A DNA stretch of 64,000 nucleotides from Bradyrhizobium erythrophlei (GCA_900129675.1 FSRD01000001.1:1105501-1169500), one strand, 5' to 3'. Counted from the stretch's first letter, positions 17,598 to 27,474 are shown. The notes: a model not told the origin generated them from the letters alone. Made by a program: numbers and translations.

Positions 17598-18377
17598 ATG
17601 ATGATGAACAGACGCACTTTTTCCGCCGCCCTCGTCACCAGTGCCGCAGCCTCGCTGATCTCCACACGTGGCATGGCCGCAAATTCAACTCCGGTGAAGG
17701 CCGGCAACGTCGTGCTTGTGCACGGGCTGTTCGCCGACGGCTCGTGCTGGTCCGAAGTGATAGCGCGATTGCAGGCGGCGGGGCTCAACGCCACGGCCGT
17801 GCAAAATCCGCTGACGACGCTGCCTGAGGCGGTGGCTTCGGCCGAGCGTGTGCTGGCGCGGCAGGATGGCCCGACGGTGCTGGTGGGTCATTCCTTCTCC
17901 GGGATGATCGTCACGGAGGCCGGCGTGCATCCGAATGTCTCCGCGCTCGTCTATGTGGCGGCGCGCGCGCCGGATGCGGGCGAGGACTACACGGCGCTGG
18001 CGAAAACATATCCGACGCCGCCTGCGACGGCCGGGATCGTGTTCGACGGCGACGAAGGACGCCTTTCCGAGAAGGCTTTCCTTCGCGATTTTGCCGGCGA
18101 CCTGCCGGAAGCGAAGGCCAGGGTGCTCTACGCCGTGCAGGAGCCGTTCCAAAAGACTCTGCTCACCGGCAAGACCACGCACGCGGCCTGGCGATCGAAG
18201 CCGAGCTATTATGCGGTATCAACGGAAGACCGCACGATCAATCCGGACCTCGAGCGCTTCATGGCCAAGCGGATGGGCGCCAAGACCATCGAGGTGAAGG
18301 CCAGCCATCTCTCGCTGATCTCCCATCCCGACGAAATCACGCGGCTGATCCTCGAAGCCGCGGGACAGCAAGCCTGA
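17598..18377 (+). CDS. Exported alpha/beta hydrolase
   Basis: A 259-residue alpha/beta-hydrolase with a Tat-like signal (MNRRTFSAALVTSAAASL). The oxyanion segment LVHGLFADGS, nucleophile elbow VGHSFSG, and a late His (ASHLSLISHP) give a full triad with an acidic residue between. It resembles small esterase/chloroperoxidase-type hydrolases of unknown substrate. The start is one of three adjacent ATGs; 17598 is the first after AGGAAG. Same strand as the malonate genes, about 160 bases further on. Confidence 0.8.
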   Translation: MMMNRRTFSAALVTSAAASLISTRGMAANSTPVKAGNVVLVHGLFADGSCWSEVIARLQAAGLNATAVQNPLTTLPEAVASAERVLARQDGPTVLVGHSFSGMIVTEAGVHPNVSALVYVAARAPDAGEDYTALAKTYPTPPATAGIVFDGDEGRLSEKAFLRDFAGDLPEAKARVLYAVQEPFQKTLLTGKTTHAAWRSKPSYYAVSTEDRTINPDLERFMAKRMGAKTIEVKASHLSLISHPDEITRLILEAAGQQA

Positions 18378-18417
18378 CGAACCCAGCACACGCACAGCAC
18401 GAAAGGAACAAGAAGCC

Positions 18418-18843
18418 ATGAAACGCTTTGGATCTGCCGCCTGGAATGGCGGCCTGCGTGAAGGCAAGGGCTCGGTCTCGACCGAGAGCCGCGCGCTGGA
18501 AACCTGTCCCTACACGTTCTTCAGCCGCTACGGTGAAAAGCCGGGCACCAATCCGGAGGAGCTGCTTGGGGCGGCTCACGCCGCCTGTTTCACCATGTCG
18601 TTCGTCAGACTACTCGGCATGGCGAACTTCGTGCCGGAGCAAGTCGACAGCAAATCGGAAGTCGTCATCGAAAAGGACGGCGATGGCTTTTCCATCACCT
18701 CGGTCCATCTCACCGTCACCGCGAAGATACGGGGCATCGACCAGGCCGCGTTCCAGTCAATCGCCGCAAAGGCAAAGGCCGGTTGCCCTGTCTCCAAACT
18801 GATGCAGGTCGAGATTGGCTTCAGAGCCACTCTCCTCTCGTGA
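18418..18843 (+). CDS. OsmC-family peroxide-reducing protein
   Basis: A 141-residue OsmC-family thiol peroxidase. The two redox cysteines are in place: Cys57 in LGAAHAACFTM and Cys123 in AKAGCPVSKLM. These proteins reduce organic hydroperoxides in the cytoplasm, using lipoylated partners. GAAAGGAAC precedes the ATG. It is 40 bases after the hydrolase gene and may be cotranscribed. Confidence 0.9.
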   Translation: MKRFGSAAWNGGLREGKGSVSTESRALETCPYTFFSRYGEKPGTNPEELLGAAHAACFTMSFVRLLGMANFVPEQVDSKSEVVIEKDGDGFSITSVHLTVTAKIRGIDQAAFQSIAAKAKAGCPVSKLMQVEIGFRATLLS

Positions 18844-18894
18844 GTCTGCGCTGAAGGGGTGCGCAGGGTGGATCGCCGCGCTGCGCGCCTCTTG

Positions 18895-19012
18895 TTAGAG
18901 CGGGATGAGATTGGGCTTGGTCATATCCGGCATTGGTGAAGTAGTTTTCCCACTCAGCGGAGGTGACTGTGTCGAGGATCGGCAGGATGGCGGCCAAGGC
19001 GTGCGCGCGCAC
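18895..19012 (-). pseudogene. IS630-family transposase C-terminal relic
   Basis: The minus strand here reads RAHALAAILPILDTVTSAEW then ENYFTNAGYDQ, close to the LDT...EC..YF.NAGY ending of IS630-family transposases. Nothing of the catalytic domain is left upstream, and the frame runs on without a natural stop. It is a scar of a former insertion. Confidence 0.5.
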
Positions 19013-19059
19013 TCAGCGCATCAACGCAACTGGTACATCCTAAACCGTGGAGACTGGAG

Positions 19060-19458
19060 ATGCCGTTTGTAACCTTCACCGTCCGGCGCGGCCTCAGCGC
19101 CGCCGACAAGTCCCGCTTATCGGAGGCAATGTTGGAAGCCCAGGTGACCGCCGGCTATCACCGGGCCGACCGCTTTCACCGCTTTCTCGAGGTCGACCAG
19201 GATGACCTTCTGGTAGATCCCCGCTTCCCCGACTACGCAACGGACAGAACCGATCGGTTCATGGTCGTGGAGGTCGTCATCTCCAGCGGGAGGCCGACAG
19301 GAACCGCCGCCACCATTGCGGACGAAGCGGTCAGACTGCTCGGCGAGCGCCTACACCTCGCGCCTCAGGACATCCTGTTCGTCTTCCACGAGGTGGATCC
19401 GAACCTCCCACGCTTTCCTGCTGCGTTGATCAGGCGAGAGCCGACCGCGGATGCCTAA
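19060..19458 (+). CDS. Tautomerase-family protein
   Basis: A 132-residue protein beginning MPFVTFTVRRGLSAADKSRL; removal of Met leaves the N-terminal Pro that serves as the catalytic base in tautomerases. Length and the RFHRFLEVDQDDLLVDPRFP segment fit the larger Tautomerase_2 branch. The substrate is unknown. It stands between an insertion-sequence scar and the XoxF gene. Confidence 0.8.
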   Translation: MPFVTFTVRRGLSAADKSRLSEAMLEAQVTAGYHRADRFHRFLEVDQDDLLVDPRFPDYATDRTDRFMVVEVVISSGRPTGTAATIADEAVRLLGERLHLAPQDILFVFHEVDPNLPRFPAALIRREPTADA

Positions 19459-19801
19459 GCCGCGCCTCGGCGCGGTCCCGTTGGGTTCCAATTCGTCCTA
19501 CGTGCTGCTCTATCTCAACGGTGAGCGAGAACAGTGATCCGCGGCCGCAACTGTCGAGCAAGCGGCTCCTTTGGCGCCATGGCTCAGATCGGCCCTACCG
19601 ACCAAGCGAAGGCCGATATCGATAGGTAGACACTCTCGAGCAGCAATTTGCGCGAAATCGTCGCGCGACAAACGTGCAACTGTCGGAGCACCAAAGGCAG
19701 CAGTAGAGTTGACCGAAATGATGTCAGCACCACCGGACGTCAGCGCGTTGCAGGAGCGGTGCACCAGTTGCTGTGCGACAAGTGCAACAGGGAGAACTCT
19801 G
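19459..19801. other. Upstream region of xoxF
   Basis: About 340 bases without a recognisable gene. The xoxF frame is open back to 19571 but that part has no signal peptide or family resemblance. The xoxF promoter should lie here. Confidence 0.5.
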
Positions 19802-21604
19802 ATGCGCCATTCCTTTCCAAAAATCTGCTTCAGCGCTGCCGCCGTGCTTGCCGCGGGTGCGGCCAATGCGAACGAGGAACTGATCAAGATGTCGCAAAAC
19901 CCGAAAGACTGGGTGATGCCGACGGGTAACTACGCGAACCATCGCTATTCGCAGCTCAACCAGATCACCTCGGAGAATGCCGCCAAGTTGCACGTCACCT
20001 GGACGTTTTCTACCGGCGTTCTGCGCGGACACGAAGGCGGCCCATTAGTGATCGGCAATGTCATGTATGTCCACGGTCCGTTTCCGAATCCCGTCTTTGC
20101 TCTTGATCTGAATGACGACGGCAAGATCCTTTGGAAATACGATCCCAAGCAGGATCCCAATGTGATCCCCGTCATGTGCTGCGATACAGTCAATCGCGGC
20201 TTGGCCTACGGCGACGGCAAGGTCTTCCTGCATCAAGCTGACACGACGCTGGCCGCTCTCGATGCCAAGACCGGCAAGGCGCTCTGGTCCGCCAAGAACG
20301 GCGATCCGTCGAAGGGCGAGACCGGGACGTCGGCTCCAATGGTGATCAAGGACAAGGTGTTCGTCGGCATCTCCGGTGGCGAGTTTGCGGTTCGCGGTTC
20401 GATGACGGCGTACGACATGAAAACCGGCAAGCAGGCATGGCGCGCATATTCGATCGGTCCGGACAATGAAATGCTGATTGATCCGCAGAAGACGACGGAA
20501 CTCGGCAAGCCGGTCGGCAGTGACTCGAGCCTCAAGACCTGGCAAGGCGACCAGTGGAAGCTTGGCGGGTCTACGACTTGGGGATGGTACTCCTACGATC
20601 CCGAGCTCAACCTGGTCTATTACGGCTCCGCCAATCCCGGAACCTGGAATCCGAGCCAGCGGCCGGGCGACAACAAATGGTCGATGACCATCTTCGCGCG
20701 TGATGTCGATGCTGGAATCGCCAGATGGGTGTACCAGATGACGCCACACGACGAATGGGACTACGACGGCGTCAATGAAATGATCCTGGTCGACCAGACC
20801 ATCGGCGGGACGCCGCGGAAGCTCCTCGTTCACTTCGATCGAAATGGCTTCGCTTACACACTCGATCGAACCAACGGCGAGCTCATCGTCGCTGAAAAGT
20901 ACGATCCAGCGGTCAACTGGGCCACCAACGTCGATATGGATAAAGCCTCGCAGACATATGGTCGTCCCATCGTCGACCCGAAGTATTCTACCCGGCGAGA
21001 GGATGCCAATGTGAAGGGGATCTGCCCGGCTGCGCTTGGAACCAAGGATCAACAGCCTGCCGCATTCTCACCTGGTACTGGCCTGTTCTACGTGCCGACC
21101 AACCACGTCTGCATGGACTACGAGCCGTTCAAGGTGAACTACACGGCTGGGCAGCCTTATGTTGGGGCAACCTTGTCGATGTACCCGCCTCCTGGCGAGA
21201 GCCACATGGGCAACTTCATTGCCTGGGACGCCCGCACCGGCAAGATCGTCTGGTCGACGAAAGAGCAATTCTCGGTTTGGTCGGGTGCGTTAGCAACCGC
21301 CGGCAACGTTGTGTTCTACGGAACGCTCGAGGGTTACCTTAAGGCTGCCGATGCCAAGACCGGCAAGGAACTCTTCAAGTTCAAAACACCTTCCGGCATC
21401 ATCGGAAACATGACGACTTACGAGCATAACGGGAAGCAGTACATTGCCGTGCTGTCCGGAGTGGGCGGTTGGGCCGGCATTGGCCTGGCTGCCGGCTTGA
21501 CGGAGCCCACCGCTGGATTGGGCGCCGTCGGAGGCTATGCCGGCTTGCACGATTTCACAGCGCTGGGTGGCCAGCTCACTGTGTTCTCGCTACCCGACAG
21601 CTAA
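19802..21604 (+). CDS. xoxF: Lanthanide-type PQQ methanol dehydrogenase XoxF
   Basis: A 600-residue periplasmic PQQ alcohol dehydrogenase, propeller fold. The adjacent Cys126-Cys127 pair (VMCCDT) forms the active-site disulfide ring. EWDYDGVNE contains catalytic Asp320 and, two residues on, Asp322; this extra Asp is the mark of XoxF enzymes that use a lanthanide instead of calcium, where MxaF has Ala. A signal peptide begins [24 protein letters not shown] seven bases before 19802 and the signal fix the start. It oxidises methanol, passing electrons to a cytochrome c. Its usual partners xoxG and xoxJ are not beside it. Confidence 0.93.
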   Translation: MRHSFPKICFSAAAVLAAGAANANEELIKMSQNPKDWVMPTGNYANHRYSQLNQITSENAAKLHVTWTFSTGVLRGHEGGPLVIGNVMYVHGPFPNPVFALDLNDDGKILWKYDPKQDPNVIPVMCCDTVNRGLAYGDGKVFLHQADTTLAALDAKTGKALWSAKNGDPSKGETGTSAPMVIKDKVFVGISGGEFAVRGSMTAYDMKTGKQAWRAYSIGPDNEMLIDPQKTTELGKPVGSDSSLKTWQGDQWKLGGSTTWGWYSYDPELNLVYYGSANPGTWNPSQRPGDNKWSMTIFARDVDAGIARWVYQMTPHDEWDYDGVNEMILVDQTIGGTPRKLLVHFDRNGFAYTLDRTNGELIVAEKYDPAVNWATNVDMDKASQTYGRPIVDPKYSTRREDANVKGICPAALGTKDQQPAAFSPGTGLFYVPTNHVCMDYEPFKVNYTAGQPYVGATLSMYPPPGESHMGNFIAWDARTGKIVWSTKEQFSVWSGALATAGNVVFYGTLEGYLKAADAKTGKELFKFKTPSGIIGNMTTYEHNGKQYIAVLSGVGGWAGIGLAAGLTEPTAGLGAVGGYAGLHDFTALGGQLTVFSLPDS

Positions 21605-21909
21605 CGCAACTCGAAGGGACTCTTGGCGTGTTGCTGGACGTGACACGTTGTAGCAACGTACGCCGGCCGCGCGATATAGCTGCCGGCCACGCCAGCGGTC
21701 CGATAGGCGGGCCAAATGGAATGATCGCGCCACGGCCGACCAACAGACCGGTCGTGAGCGGCAAAGAAAGGATGCCCTGGCCGCGTATCTGTGGGATCAA
21801 ACCTCGGTCACAAATTTGCGGGCTGTAGGGGCGGCGATCGAATATTGATGTGGGAGAGGGCATCTTAATAACGCTGCTGCCGCTGTGACCTTTGGCCAAG
21901 GGAAACAAA
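21605..21909. other. Intergenic region after xoxF
   Basis: About 300 bases. A weak stem (GTTGCT 21630-21635 with AGCAAC 21652-21657) could end the xoxF transcript. No gene recognised and no xoxG/xoxJ remains were seen. Confidence 0.4.
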
Positions 21910-22263
21910 ATGGTTGCTCCTTATGCAAACTGGATAACGCGAATGGCTCCTTGGCTGGAACCCTTCGGCATACTGGCGCTGTTGAGCGTGCTGATTGCGG
22001 CCCCCGCATTCTTGATGATCCGCGTGCTGGAGCCCGGACTTGTCCTGCCTGCGCTCAGCATTCTGCTTTTCGGGGAAGCAGCGATCGCCGCCATCGTGGC
22101 CCGCTCAATCCACGTTCACAGAAATTCGGATAATCTAACGGTATGGAATATTGCCGGCGCATTCGCCATGATGGGTTGCGCAGCAGCGATTTTTAGCGAA
22201 CCGGATCAAGTGGCGCTTTTTTTCGAACAACCGGTCGAACAACATCTGGATACGCCGCCATAG
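21910..22263 (+). CDS. Small membrane protein, hypothetical
   Basis: A 117-residue protein with three hydrophobic segments (about residues 18-40, 45-68, and 78-97: WNIAGAFAMMGCAAAIF), probably inner-membrane. AAGGGA seven bases before the ATG at 21910 sets the start. No family recognised. It lies between xoxF and the TerC-family gene on the same strand. Confidence 0.6.
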   Translation: MVAPYANWITRMAPWLEPFGILALLSVLIAAPAFLMIRVLEPGLVLPALSILLFGEAAIAAIVARSIHVHRNSDNLTVWNIAGAFAMMGCAAAIFSEPDQVALFFEQPVEQHLDTPP

Positions 22264-22413
22264 GAGACAGTCACCAGGCCGGGCCCCTCTGGCAGCCAGC
22301 AGGCTGCGATGTCGGACTGGAGTTAAGTTGGAGTGGCCCCGTTTTGATATTGCGGCACGGGATTTCCGGCACGTATCAGGGGCCATTCTCCCGGCAAGAA
22401 GGGGGCGTGACCC

Positions 22414-23055
22414 GTGTTTGAATTTCTCGGCACAGATGCCCTGACCGCACTTTTACAGGTCGTTCTGATCGACCTTGTGCTCGCTGGCGACAACGCCATT
22501 GTCATCAGCCTTGCTGCCGCGGGCCTGCCTGAGGCGCAACGAGGCAAGGCGATTCTGATCGGCATCGTCGCCGCGACGATGCTGCGCATTCTGTTCGCCG
22601 GGTTGGCGACGCAAATTCTGCAGATCGTCGGCCTCCTGTTCGCGGGCGGGATTCTGTTGTTGTGGGTATGCTGGAAAATGTGGCGAGAGCTGCGCGCCTC
22701 CTCAGCAGAGCCGATCAAAGCGATGGAGGCTGCCGGAGCAGTTGCAGGAACAAATCCCGAAGGCAGGCCCCGGAAAACGCTCGTCCAAGCGACCTCGCAG
22801 ATCATCGTGGCTGACGTTTCCATGTCGCTCGACAACGTCTTGGCCGTCGCAGGGGCGGCACGCGAGCATCCAGTGGTTCTGATTTTCGGCCTGATACTTT
22901 CGGTCGCAATGATGGGTGCGGCCGCTTCCTTCATTGCGCGCCTTCTGCAAGATCATCGCTGGATTGCTTACGCCGGACTAATCGTCATTCTCTACGTCGC
23001 CGTCGACATGACCTATCGCGGAACCCTGGATATCATGAAGGTTGCGTCAATATGA
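22414..23055 (+). CDS. TerC-family integral membrane protein (YjbE-type)
   Basis: A 213-residue TerC-family protein with about seven membrane helices. The signature pair of acidic motifs is present: LIDLVLAGDNAIVISLA near residue 18 and VADVSMSLDNVLAVAG near residue 131. Members export manganese or help load metals onto secreted enzymes. Start is the GTG at 22414. It may supply metal to exported enzymes such as the neighbouring XoxF, but this is conjecture. Confidence 0.85.
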   Translation: MFEFLGTDALTALLQVVLIDLVLAGDNAIVISLAAAGLPEAQRGKAILIGIVAATMLRILFAGLATQILQIVGLLFAGGILLLWVCWKMWRELRASSAEPIKAMEAAGAVAGTNPEGRPRKTLVQATSQIIVADVSMSLDNVLAVAGAAREHPVVLIFGLILSVAMMGAAASFIARLLQDHRWIAYAGLIVILYVAVDMTYRGTLDIMKVASI

Positions 23056-23103
23056 CATGACGCACTGCCGCGTCGTTTCTTCCTGATGCGATCCATCAGA
23101 GCG

Positions 23104-23190
23104 TCAATTGCCGTAAGGATAAGTCGGCAGCCATAGCGTCATGCCGGGCCAGAGATACATGAATACCATGCAGACGATGACGATCAGCAT
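23104..23190 (-). pseudogene. C-terminal relic of a TRAP transporter large permease
   Basis: The minus strand encodes 28 residues ending in a stop at 23104: MLIVIVCMVFMYLWPG followed by MTLWLPTYPYGN. A final hydrophobic helix followed by a short P/LWLP tail is typical of DctM-type TRAP permeases. Upstream the sequence turns into intergenic repeats, so only the end remains. Confidence 0.45.
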
Positions 23191-23204
23191 GGAGCTCGTA
23201 GCTC

Positions 23205-23880
23205 GTAGGGCGGATTGGAGCCGACCCCGTCCGCCGAAGCTCAACGAGCGAAGGCGGAAAGCGTAATCCGCCGTTCGGTTGGCTCTGATCGGCGGATTCC
23301 ACCCAGACCTGGCGCAGCCTCCGGCATGACGGAGGGTTTGACCATGATGTACGAATACTGCCCGACGGGCAAATCAGTGATTTTCTGTCAAGTCCACTTC
23401 CAGAAAATATTCCTCTTGTCGCGTCGGGCAAATCAGTGGTGTTTCTCCGCCCGTCTCACCCGAGAAGAGGGGCGTGTCGCGATCTTCACGAAACGCGGGT
23501 TGAGATGCGGTGGACGCGGATGTGCCTTTGACGAACGGCACTGAGGCGGACGGCGAAGGCGTGTGGTCCTGACGCCCCGATGCTGGCGTCAAGTTCCCGG
23601 GAAGCAGGCTTCTCGGGGGCGACGGTGGCAAGAAAGCCCGTTCGCCGGGGAGAGCGCGCTATAAGCCGTAAAACCATTGCGCAGGGAAGGCCGGATGCCT
23701 CCGCTGAACCTGTATGCTCGTGTGCGTGTTCTTGTGCACATTTTGCACACGAGACCGCGGGTGCAGCGCGCACCCGGCTTTCCCTGCGCCCTCTGTTTTC
23801 GAGGAGGGCGGGAAGTTTAAAGGAAAACCTCGCGCAAATCATGCGGCGAGATCGCGAATTTGTGTTTGTAAGCAACAGTG
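23205..23880. repeat. Block of rhizobial intergenic repeats
   Basis: The block starts with a GTAGGGCGGATT/AATCCGCC-type palindromic repeat (about 23205-23300), followed by a 14-base direct repeat CGGGCAAATCAGTG at 23366-23379 and 23425-23438, then a long GC-rich stretch with GGGTGC/GCACCC stems. I recognise these as multicopy intergenic sequences of Bradyrhizobium and Rhodopseudomonas-like genomes. The block reads open on both strands, so spurious gene calls are likely here. Confidence 0.65.
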
Positions 23881-24020
23881 CCGCTAGTTCGTGGCCTGGA
23901 TTACCGGGCAGCCACTCAACGCAAGACAGTATCCCGCCACGGCCGCTCCACTACGCGAAATGGGATAATATCAAGCCAGGATCAGGCGGCGCCAAGACCG
24001 CAAAACCTTCGGAGGAGACT

Positions 24021-25571
24021 TTGCCGGTTCGCCATTACGACTGGATCGCCCATTTCGGCCGCCGGACGCCGGACAAGATCGCGGCTGTCGATCTCGCCAG
24101 CCAGCGCCGTCTCACCTACGCGCAATTCGATGCGCGGATTTCGCGGCTGGCCACCCATTTGCGCGACGGGCTGAAAGTCGTGCGCGGCGACCGGGTCGCG
24201 GTGCTGGCGCTGAACACGACGGATACGCTGGAAGTGCAGTTCGCCTGCGGCCGCATCGGCGCGGTGTTCCTGCCGCTCAACACCCGCCTCACCGTGCCCG
24301 AGCTACAGTTCATCGTCGGCGATGCGTCGCCGAAGGTGATGATCCACGACGGCGATCTGGCCGAGATCGCGCTGACGGTCGCGAAACTCTGCAATGTTTC
24401 CTCGGTGCTGCTGCTCGGGCCCGGCTGTTCCTATGAAGCGGCGATCGCATCGGCACAGCCGCTCGATAAGGCCTGCGACGTCACGCTCGATGACATCTCG
24501 ACCATCATGTACACCTCGGGCACCACGGGCCGGCCGAAGGGCGCGATCATCACCCACGGCATGACGTTCTGGAATTGCGTCAATCTCGGCGGCCCCGCTT
24601 ACATCTCGCCGTCGTCGGTGCTGCTGACCGTGCTGCCGCTGTTCCACACCGGCGGGCTCAATTGCTACACCAATCCGGTGCTGCATGCCGGCGGCACGGT
24701 GCTGATCATGCGCGCGTTCGATCCGGGCGCGGCGCTGCAATTGATCAGCGATCCCGCGCAGGGCATCAACGTGTTCTTCGGCGTGCCCGCGATCTACCAG
24801 TTCATGGCGCAGCATCCGGCTTTTGCGACCTCCGACTTCAGCCAGCTGGTGATCGGTGGCGTCGGCGGCGCGCCGATGCCGGTGCCGCTCTTGAAAACAT
24901 GGGAAGCGCGCGGCGTCGCGCTGCAGCAGGGTTACGGCATGACCGAGACCTCGCCGGCGGTGCTGACGCTCGACCGAGAGGATGCCGTGCGCAAGGCCGG
25001 CTCATCCGGCAAGCCGGTGCTGCACACGGAAGTGCGGATCGTTCGCCCCGACGGGACCGACGCCGCGGTCGGCGAGCTCGGCGAACTCTGGGTCAAGGGG
25101 CCTAACATCACACCGGGCTATTGGAACAGGCCGGACGCCAATTCGTCTTCGTTCACCGACGGCTGGCTGCACACCGGCGATGCGACGCGGATCGACGAGG
25201 AAGGATTCTACTATATCGTCGACCGCTGGAAGGACATGTACATTTCCGGCGGCGAGAACGTCTATCCGGCAGAGGTCGAGAGCGTGCTGCATCAGCTACC
25301 GGCCATCGCCGAAGCCGCCGTGATCGGCATCCCCAACGAGCAATGGGGCGAAGTCGGCATGGCGATCGTGGCGGTCAAGCCCGGCCATACGCTTGCCCCT
25401 GACGAAATTCATGCGCATTGTGCGGCCAATCTGGCGCGGTTCAAGTGCCCGCGCCTGATCGAATTCGTCGACGCGCTGCCGCGCAACGCGACCGGGAAGA
25501 TTCACAAACCGACTTTACGAAAGACGTTCAGTACGCCGAAAGCCACCGATAGCAACGCCGCTGCCTCGTAA
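24021..25571 (+). CDS. Acyl-CoA synthetase (AMP-forming)
   Basis: A 516-residue AMP-forming acyl-CoA ligase. Motifs: P-loop MYTSGTTGRPKG (near residue 165), YGMTETSP, DGWLHTGD, and ISGGENVYPAEVE, with the C-terminal catalytic Lys in RNATGKIHK. It activates a carboxylic acid, probably fatty or aromatic, to its CoA thioester. The start is a TTG at 24021 with GGAGGAG just upstream; the frame is open back to 23580 but that part lies in the repeat block and contains no ligase sequence. A periplasmic binding protein gene follows. Confidence 0.9.
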   Translation: MPVRHYDWIAHFGRRTPDKIAAVDLASQRRLTYAQFDARISRLATHLRDGLKVVRGDRVAVLALNTTDTLEVQFACGRIGAVFLPLNTRLTVPELQFIVGDASPKVMIHDGDLAEIALTVAKLCNVSSVLLLGPGCSYEAAIASAQPLDKACDVTLDDISTIMYTSGTTGRPKGAIITHGMTFWNCVNLGGPAYISPSSVLLTVLPLFHTGGLNCYTNPVLHAGGTVLIMRAFDPGAALQLISDPAQGINVFFGVPAIYQFMAQHPAFATSDFSQLVIGGVGGAPMPVPLLKTWEARGVALQQGYGMTETSPAVLTLDREDAVRKAGSSGKPVLHTEVRIVRPDGTDAAVGELGELWVKGPNITPGYWNRPDANSSSFTDGWLHTGDATRIDEEGFYYIVDRWKDMYISGGENVYPAEVESVLHQLPAIAEAAVIGIPNEQWGEVGMAIVAVKPGHTLAPDEIHAHCAANLARFKCPRLIEFVDALPRNATGKIHKPTLRKTFSTPKATDSNAAAS

Positions 25572-25642
25572 CCGCCTGCCGGGACCGGTTACGATCTTTT
25601 TAAAACTGTCCCCAACCAAAAGAAACCGAGGAACACGCTTTC

Positions 25643-26878
25643 ATGAACAATAAGAAATTGTCGCTGCTCGCCGCCGCAGCAGCCCTCGCCCTGCTCTCCA
25701 CCCAGGTCTTCTCTACCCAAGCCCTGGCCCAGAAGAAATACGACACCGGCGCCTCCGACACCGAGATCAAGATCGGCAACGTCGAGGCCTATTCGGGACC
25801 TGCTTCCGCCTACGGCGTCATCGGCAAGACCGAGGAAGCCTATTTCAAGATGGTCAATGATGCCGGCGGCATCAACGGCCGCAAGATCAACTGGATCTCC
25901 TACGACGACGGCTACAGCCCGCCGAAGACGGTCGAGCAGATCCGCAAGCTGATCGAGAGCGACGAGGTATTTCTGGTGTTCAACGCGCTGGGCACGCCGA
26001 CCCAGACCGCGGTCCAGAAATATCACAATGCCAAGAAGGTGCCGCAGCTGTTCCTCGCTACCGGCGCCAGCAAGTGGAACGACCCGAAGGATTTTCCCTG
26101 GACCATGGGCTTTCAGCCGAGCTACCGCGTCGAAGCCCGGATCTTTGCGAAATACATCCTGAAGAACAAGCCCGACGCAAAGGTCGCGGTGTTCTATGCC
26201 AATGACGATTTCGGCAAGGATTACGTCGCCGGCCTGAAGGAAGTGTTCGGCGACAAGGCCTCCTCGATCCTGATCGCGGAAGAGAGCTACGAGACCACCG
26301 AGCCCTCGATCGATTCCCACATCGTCAAGCTGAAGGGCACCGGCGCCGACGTGTTCGTCAACATCTCGACGCCGAAATTCGCAGCCCAAGCGATCAAGAA
26401 GATCGCGGAGCTGGAATGGAAGCCGATGGAGGTCATGACCGACGTTTCGATTTCGATCGGCGCGGTGATGAAGCCGGCCGGTCTCGACGCGTCCGAAGGC
26501 GTGCTGTCGGCCGGCTACCTCAAGGACGCCTCCGATCCGCAGTGGAAAGACGATGAAGGCATGAAGAAGTTCATGGCGTTCGTCGACAAGTACATGCCGG
26601 GCGCCAACATCTCCGACGCCAATCTGGTCTATGGCTACGCCGCGGCGCAGACCATGGCGCAGGTACTGAAGCAGTCCGGCGATAATCTGACCCGGGAAAA
26701 CGTCATGAAGCAGGCCGCCAGCCTGAAGGATTTTGCGCCGGATACCCTGATCCCTGGCATCAAGGTCAACACGTCAGCCAATGACTTCGCTCCGATCGAA
26801 CAGCTCAAGATGATGCGGTTCAAGAACGGCCAGTGGGAATTGTTCGGCGACATCATCAGCGCCGAGACGGGCGGTTAA
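25643..26878 (+). CDS. ABC transporter substrate-binding protein, branched-chain type
   Basis: A 411-residue periplasmic binding protein of the LivJ-like (Peripla_BP_6) group. Signal peptide MNNKKLSLLAAAAALALLS ends near TQALAQ. IKIGNVEAYSGPASAYG and the NDAGGINGRKI motif are typical. In rhizobia and Rhodopseudomonas such proteins often bring in aromatic acids rather than amino acids, which fits the acyl-CoA ligase just upstream. No permease or ATPase genes are adjacent. Confidence 0.88.
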   Translation: MNNKKLSLLAAAAALALLSTQVFSTQALAQKKYDTGASDTEIKIGNVEAYSGPASAYGVIGKTEEAYFKMVNDAGGINGRKINWISYDDGYSPPKTVEQIRKLIESDEVFLVFNALGTPTQTAVQKYHNAKKVPQLFLATGASKWNDPKDFPWTMGFQPSYRVEARIFAKYILKNKPDAKVAVFYANDDFGKDYVAGLKEVFGDKASSILIAEESYETTEPSIDSHIVKLKGTGADVFVNISTPKFAAQAIKKIAELEWKPMEVMTDVSISIGAVMKPAGLDASEGVLSAGYLKDASDPQWKDDEGMKKFMAFVDKYMPGANISDANLVYGYAAAQTMAQVLKQSGDNLTRENVMKQAASLKDFAPDTLIPGIKVNTSANDFAPIEQLKMMRFKNGQWELFGDIISAETGG

Positions 26879-26885
26879 AAAGAAT

Positions 26886-26917
26886 GGCGCCGATGTCGAA
26901 CGTTAGATATCGGCGCC
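26886..26917. terminator. Bidirectional hairpin between convergent genes
   Basis: GGCGCCGAT (26886-26894) and ATCGGCGCC (26909-26917) form a perfect nine-base stem. It starts seven bases after the binding-protein stop and ends four bases before the stop of the opposing small gene. Confidence 0.65.
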
Positions 26918-26921
26918 TGTT

Positions 26922-27128
26922 CTACGCGGGCAGCAGTGGAGCAATCGCCAGTTCACCGCTGATCGCGCGGTCGATCGAATCGATCAACCCCTGCGTCTCG
27001 ACGAATTTGTTACGCGCGCGCTCCGCCTTGTCGCGGTCGAACGGCGCAGCAAGCACCTTGGCATGCCCATCGCGCTCTTCCACCATTCGATCCCGCGCCT
27101 TTTTCAGGGTGTCCAGCCGTTCAGTCAT
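26922..27128 (-). CDS. Small coiled-coil protein, hypothetical
   Basis: A 68-residue protein beginning MTERLDTLKKARDRMVEERD, highly charged and likely a helical hairpin. AAGGAGG six bases before the ATG at 27128 sets the start. Similar tiny proteins are widespread in Bradyrhizobium. Function unknown. Confidence 0.65.
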   Translation of the reverse strand: MTERLDTLKKARDRMVEERDGHAKVLAAPFDRDKAERARNKFVETQGLIDSIDRAISGELAIAPLLPA

Positions 27129-27264
27129 TTCCGGCCTCCTTTGGGCTGATGATTTCAGACGCATCGCAAACAAAAAGCCCGCCGGTTCATCACCAGCGGG
27201 CCTTGGTATTCAAAAGCCGATCAGAGGATCCCAGTACATCCGTGGAAATCCCAAATCGACGATT

Positions 27265-27474
27265 TTAGCTCACGCGAAGGTTCTCGGCGCTGGTCTTGCC
27301 GCGCATAGAATCGGTCTTCGCTTCGAACGAGAGCTTCTGGCCCTCATTGAGCGAGCTCAGACCAGCGCGTTCGACGGCACTGATGTGAACGAAAACGTCA
27401 TTTCCGCCGTCGTCGGGCTGAATGAAGCCGAAGCCTTTGGTCGCGTTGAACCACTTAACTGTTCCGGTAGCCAT
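27265..27474 (-). CDS. cspA: Cold-shock protein (CspA family)
   Basis: A 69-residue single cold-shock domain: [18 protein letters not shown], with the RNA-binding motifs KGFGFI and VFVHI, and a normal C-terminus. It binds single-stranded RNA/DNA and acts as an RNA chaperone. GGAG lies eight bases before the ATG at 27474. The frame is open far upstream, but the family start is unambiguous. Confidence 0.95.
   Translation of the reverse strand: MATGTVKWFNATKGFGFIQPDDGGNDVFVHISAVERAGLSSLNEGQKLSFEAKTDSMRGKTSAENLRVS

Noticed and set aside
23580..24020. N-terminal extension of the acyl-CoA ligase
   Set aside because: The frame is open through the repeat block by chance; no ligase motifs and a better TTG start with GGAGGAG at 24021.
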